From NCBI RefSeq assembly GCF_000427465.1, contig NZ_ATYB01000014.1:3227058-3291057 (forward strand): a DNA stretch of 64,000 nt. Direction: 5' to 3'. The notes below the pieces were generated by a model. The model ran no database searches. It was not told the origin of the DNA and saw only the letters and a program-made list of their open reading frames with translations. The translations under genes and the position numbers were made by a program. Source of the DNA: Sinorhizobium arboris LMG 14919. Lineage in GTDB: Bacteria > Pseudomonadota > Alphaproteobacteria > Rhizobiales > Rhizobiaceae. This document shows positions 60,139 through 64,000 of the stretch, in pieces; positions within the stretch are counted from its first letter, which is position 1; every line of letters begins with the position of its first letter.

Positions 60139-61458
60139 CTATTTTCCGATGCAGAACTCGGAGAATATGACATCCAGAAGGTTCTCGACATCGACCCGCC
60201 CGGTGATCCTGCCGAGTGCGTCCGCCGCTTGGCGAAGCTGCTCTGCTCGCAGTTCGAGGTCGCCGGCGTCCAGGCTGTGCTCCAGTGCGGCACTCGCCTG
60301 CCGCAGACAGTCGACGTGGCGCTTTCGCGAGGGCATCGCCAGTGCTGTCTTACCGGCCAGGTCAGGGAGGTAGGATTGCAGGACGGTCAGCAGCTCGGCC
60401 ATACCCTCGCCTGTCCTGGTCGAAAGAAAAATGTCCGCATCGGATGCCCCCCAGCTTGGTGTCGTGCGGTCGATTTTGGTCGCAACGCGGATGACGGGGA
60501 TACCCTCCGGAAAACCCTCACCAACTTCGAAGGCGCCCGGTTTTTCCGATAATAGAAGCACAAGATCGGCATCGGCGATAACCTCGCGCGCCCTCCGTAT
60601 ACCTTCCCGTTCCACGATTTCTTCCGTTTCGCGAAGCCCAGCAGTGTCGAACAGTTTTATTGAGAATCCGGCTAAGGAAAGATCTACGGCTAAAACGTCG
60701 CGCGTCGTGCCGGCAATTTCGGTGACGATCGCGATATCCCTTCGAGCCAGGGCATTGAGCAAGCTCGATTTGCCCGCATTGGGTTCACCGGCAATCACGA
60801 TCTTGAGGCCATCCCGGATTATCTCGGCCAGCCCCGCGCGCGCGATATGCCCGTCGATTTCTTCGCGAAGCCTTTCCACATCTTCCCAGATCTTCGTGCT
60901 GACGGAACCGGGAACATCTTCCTCATCGGCAAAGTCGAGCTCTGCCTCGATCATCGCACGCGCATGGGTCAGGCGTCGAGCCCAGCCGCTATAAAGCGCT
61001 GACTGGCCGCCGCCCGACTGCTCCACAGCGAGGCGGCGCTGCATCTCCGTCTCCGCCGCGATCAGGTCCGCCAGCCCCTCTACCTCGACCAGGTCCAGCT
61101 TGCCGTTCTGAAAGGCACGCCTCGCGAACTCTCCGGCTTCCGCATGCCTCAGCCCGTCGATCCCGGCCAGCTCGTCCAGGATGGCGCTCACCACCGCCCG
61201 TCCGCCGTGAACCTGCAGTTCGCAGCAATCCTCCCCCGTGAAGGACGCGGGCGCGGGAAAATGAAGCACCAGACCACGGTCCAGCATTTCACCGTTTCGA
61301 GTCCGAATCGTTCGCAAGGTCGCGATGCGCTCTGACGGAAGCGTTCCGCACAGCAGTGTAAGCACGTCGGCTGTTGCCGGACCGCTGACGCGGATCGTGG
61401 CAACGCCGGCGGGTAGCGAGCCGCTCGAAAGAGCGTAGATCGTATCGGTAGAAAGCAT
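60139..61458 (-). CDS. mnmE: tRNA modification GTPase MnmE (TrmE)
   Basis: This 439-residue GTPase has an N-terminal folate-binding domain (about residues 1-118), a helical domain, and an inserted G domain. The G domain has G1 GEPNAGKSS at 224-232, G2 TTRD at 251-254, G3 DTAG at 271-274 and G4 TKID near residue 326. The C-terminal FCIGK, with its catalytic cysteine, is present. With MnmG it modifies wobble uridines of tRNAs. The start [13 protein letters not shown] at 61458 is the family N-terminus; an upstream extension to 61545 is not. It is the first gene of the mnmE-to-parB run. Confidence 0.96.
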   Translation of the reverse strand: MLSTDTIYALSSGSLPAGVATIRVSGPATADVLTLLCGTLPSERIATLRTIRTRNGEMLDRGLVLHFPAPASFTGEDCCELQVHGGRAVVSAILDELAGIDGLRHAEAGEFARRAFQNGKLDLVEVEGLADLIAAETEMQRRLAVEQSGGGQSALYSGWARRLTHARAMIEAELDFADEEDVPGSVSTKIWEDVERLREEIDGHIARAGLAEIIRDGLKIVIAGEPNAGKSSLLNALARRDIAIVTEIAGTTRDVLAVDLSLAGFSIKLFDTAGLRETEEIVEREGIRRAREVIADADLVLLLSEKPGAFEVGEGFPEGIPVIRVATKIDRTTPSWGASDADIFLSTRTGEGMAELLTVLQSYLPDLAGKTALAMPSRKRHVDCLRQASAALEHSLDAGDLELRAEQLRQAADALGRITGRVDVENLLDVIFSEFCIGK

Positions 61459-61648
61459 TGGTTCACCGCTTGCGAAGCGACGTTCGGCGCCAGCGCCGTT
61501 TCGACGTCTTTGATCGGGAATCTCGGCGGCGCCGATGGGAAGCACATCCGGTGCGCCTGTAGCTACAGCGGCACTCGACCGACGAGTGGCGCCTTATGCA
61601 CCGGGTCGGGTATGAAATCAAGTGTTGCTCACCGGCAAGGGGGTCACG

Positions 61649-61664
61649 CGTTTCACGTGAATCA
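61649..61664. other. parS-like site between rho and mnmE
   Basis: CGTTTCACGTGAATCA has two mismatches to the parS consensus. It is identical to the site at 44955-44970. It is intergenic, 5.0 kb from parB. Confidence 0.8.
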
Positions 61665-61823
61665 TCGCAGCACTTCGAGGGAAAACGCTTAGCGGCACCT
61701 CCGCCCGGAAGTGCACGGGGTCCAAACTGCTGGACTCCAATATTCGATGGAACACTCCAAGCCCTGGATCTGCACCGGGCCCTGGCATGCGCCGGTCAAG
61801 GGACTGATCAGCGATAAAGCAAC

Positions 61824-61851
61824 AAGGCCGGCGCATGCCTGCACCGGCCTT
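61824..61851 (-). terminator. Probable terminator after rho
   Basis: The stem AAGGCCGG/CCGGCCTT has a 12-base loop; on the minus strand it is followed by GTTGCTTTATC. It begins about 40 bases after the rho stop codon. The T content is moderate. Confidence 0.7.
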
Positions 61852-61890
61852 GCGTGCAATGACGCGCCCCGCGCCGTGGACGGCGGGCGG

Positions 61891-63156
<1,266 letters not shown>

Positions 63157-63349
63157 GAAGGGTCCGTGCTTGATAGGGGATTGGTAGCCGGCGCGATTTG
63201 TAAGGGAGCTGCGAGGGGGAAGGCAGGCTCTAAAACTTCGTCACAGGCCACAGGAAGAAGGAGATGAGGGAAAATAGCGATTCACGTGAAACGCCGCAAG
63301 GGGTCGCAGCAAATTAGCGGCAACTATTGCGGCTGCGAATCGATTGAAT
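63157..63349. other. Intergenic region upstream of rho
   Basis: A 193-bp spacer between hemJ and rho, both on the minus strand. It holds a parS-like site (63278-63293) and the hemJ stop region. In many bacteria the rho leader takes part in autoregulation; I see no obvious Rho-dependent site by eye. Confidence 0.5.
63278..63293. other. parS-like site between rho and hemJ
   Basis: CGATTCACGTGAAACG keeps the ATTCACGTGAAAC core with three mismatches to the consensus. It is the site nearest the origin side of the window, 6.6 kb from parB. Confidence 0.65.
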
Positions 63350-63889
63350 TCAAAATGGTTTCACCACGACGAGGATGACTATGAGGATCATCAGCAGGGT
63401 CGGCGCCTCGTTCATCAGCCTCCAGTAGCGAGCATTCCGGCGATTCTCGTCCCGCTGGAAGGCCTTCACCGCGCGGCTGAAACGCACATGCACCAGGGTC
63501 AGCAGAAACACGCAGAAAATCTTCGCATGCAGCCAGCCTCCGCCAAAGCCATAGGCGCTCCATGCGAGGTAGAGACCAAGCACCCAGGAGATCATCATGG
63601 CCGGATTCATGATGACCTTGAGCAGGCGCAGTTCCATCATCTTGAAGGTCTCGGACTGCTGCGATCCGGGGGCCGCGTCGGTGTGATAGATGAAGAGGCG
63701 CGGCATGTAGAGAAGCGCCGCCATCCAGGAGATCACCGCGATAACGTGAAGCGCCTTTATCCATAGATACAGATCGTCCGGCTGCCAGGCAAAGAGACCT
63801 ATCAGCAATGCCGCAAAAGCGCCGATCGCGATCGCCGCACGAAAGCGAGCCCGTTCGCCCGGGCCGCCGTCGGTTTGACGTTCCCCCAT
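63350..63889 (-). CDS. hemJ: Protoporphyrinogen oxidase HemJ
   Basis: This is a 179-residue membrane protein of the HemJ (UPF0093) family. It has LYLWIKALHVIAVISWMAALLYMPRLFIYH, with the conserved histidine near the start of the second helix, then four further hydrophobic segments (SWVLGLYLAWSAYGF and LLMILIVILVVVKPF). The family performs the oxidation of protoporphyrinogen IX to protoporphyrin IX in haem synthesis. AGGGGG stands about nine bases before the ATG at 63889; a GTG is three bases upstream. It follows hemE by about 13 bases on the same strand, placing two haem genes side by side. Confidence 0.9.
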   Translation of the reverse strand: MGERQTDGGPGERARFRAAIAIGAFAALLIGLFAWQPDDLYLWIKALHVIAVISWMAALLYMPRLFIYHTDAAPGSQQSETFKMMELRLLKVIMNPAMMISWVLGLYLAWSAYGFGGGWLHAKIFCVFLLTLVHVRFSRAVKAFQRDENRRNARYWRLMNEAPTLLMILIVILVVVKPF

Positions 63890-63902
63890 CACCGCTGCCC
63901 CC

Positions 63903-64000
63903 TCATCGCCGTCCTCTCACGCGGGCGACGAGCGTGGCGACATGGTCCGGATCGGCATCCGGCGTGATGCCGTGACCGAGATTGAAGATCAGCGGCCCCT
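63903..64000 (-). CDS. hemE: Uroporphyrinogen decarboxylase, 3' end only
   Basis: The last 31 complete codons before the TGA at 63903-63905 read [20 protein letters not shown] then [11 protein letters not shown]. This matches the C-terminus of HemE (FNLGHGI is a family block), which makes coproporphyrinogen III. The rest lies beyond the right edge. In Sinorhizobium relatives the replication origin lies beside hemE, so this end is close to it. It forms a haem pair with hemJ. Confidence 0.92.
   Translation of the reverse strand, partial: GPLIFNLGHGITPDADPDHVATLVARVRGRR

Larger units (their letters stand above)
61459..61890. other. Non-coding region between rho and mnmE
   Basis: A 432-bp stretch that should hold the rho terminator and the mnmE promoter on the minus strand. 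It contains the rho hairpin (61824-61851) and a parS-like site (61649-61664). A plus-strand frame of 73 codons (61596-61817) contains the parS-encoded VSRES but has no ribosome site, and no gene was accepted. I could not identify a clear promoter. Confidence 0.65.

Noticed and set aside
61596..61817. A 73-codon plus-strand frame containing VSRES
   Set aside because: The VSRES is only the parS site read in frame. No ribosome site and no motif.

Overview
This window looks like a piece of an alphaproteobacterial chromosome from the Rhizobiaceae, most likely Sinorhizobium (Ensifer). It is GC-rich, and long spurious ORFs lie opposite nearly every gene. It carries short rhizobial intergenic palindromes of the RIME type, a very long NAD-dependent glutamate dehydrogenase, a TrcR (DUF1013) cell-cycle protein and the mnmE-mnmG-rsmG-parA-parB block next to rho-hemJ-hemE. 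The gene order from the left-edge aspartate aminotransferase to leuB and asd matches what I recall of S. meliloti; this is recall, not a search. I see no rRNA or tRNA genes, insertion sequences, prophage or CRISPR array.

Layout. 1-2.8 kb: the end of an aspartate aminotransferase, an XRE-cupin regulator and a divergent class III (omega) aminotransferase. 2.9-19.1 kb: thirteen genes all on the minus strand, headed by a LacI-type regulator. They comprise a Gfo/Idh/MocA dehydrogenase, a fused CoA-transferase, an enoyl-CoA hydratase, an aldehyde dehydrogenase, a complete CUT1-type sugar ABC transporter, two GMC flavoenzymes, an SDR and a glycerate kinase. Most junctions from the LacI gene to the SDR overlap by a few bases, so much of it is translationally coupled. 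A DUF993 (TIM-barrel) gene diverges from the LacI gene, and a perfect LacI-type operator palindrome lies between them. I cannot name the substrate; this is the best candidate for an undescribed pathway here. 20.6-31 kb: M3 oligopeptidase, LysE exporter, leuB, PAP2 phosphatase, an MFS transporter with an unusual inserted domain, a VapC toxin remnant, asd, a murein transglycosylase and a beta-carbonic anhydrase. 31-38.7 kb: pyridoxal kinase, the 1,595-residue glutamate dehydrogenase and a UMF1/Atg22-like MFS protein. 38.8-45.3 kb: purH, a heparinase-like protein, rsmB and htpX on the minus strand, then a small SdhAF4-like gene. 45.5-51.2 kb: acetyl-CoA synthetase, trcR, a propionyl-CoA-synthetase-like paralogue and the PLP homeostasis protein YggS. 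51.5-55.7 kb: leuS-lptE-holA. 55.8-64 kb: parB, parA, rsmG, mnmG, mnmE, rho, hemJ and the 3' end of hemE.

The right end is the origin-proximal segregation region. Seven close matches to the ParB binding site parS (consensus TGTTTCACGTGAAACA) can be read. Four lie within 5.3 kb beside parAB, and three more lie at 29, 45 and 49 kb. Two sit inside genes (rsmG and the propionyl-CoA synthetase), where the DNA site is read as the peptide Val-Ser-Arg-Glu-Thr. The replication origin itself, placed beside hemE in related species, should lie just past the right edge.

Six RIME-like palindromic elements punctuate the window. Four lie between convergent genes and two lie inside the catabolic operon. All functions are inferred from reading protein motifs by eye; no database search was possible.
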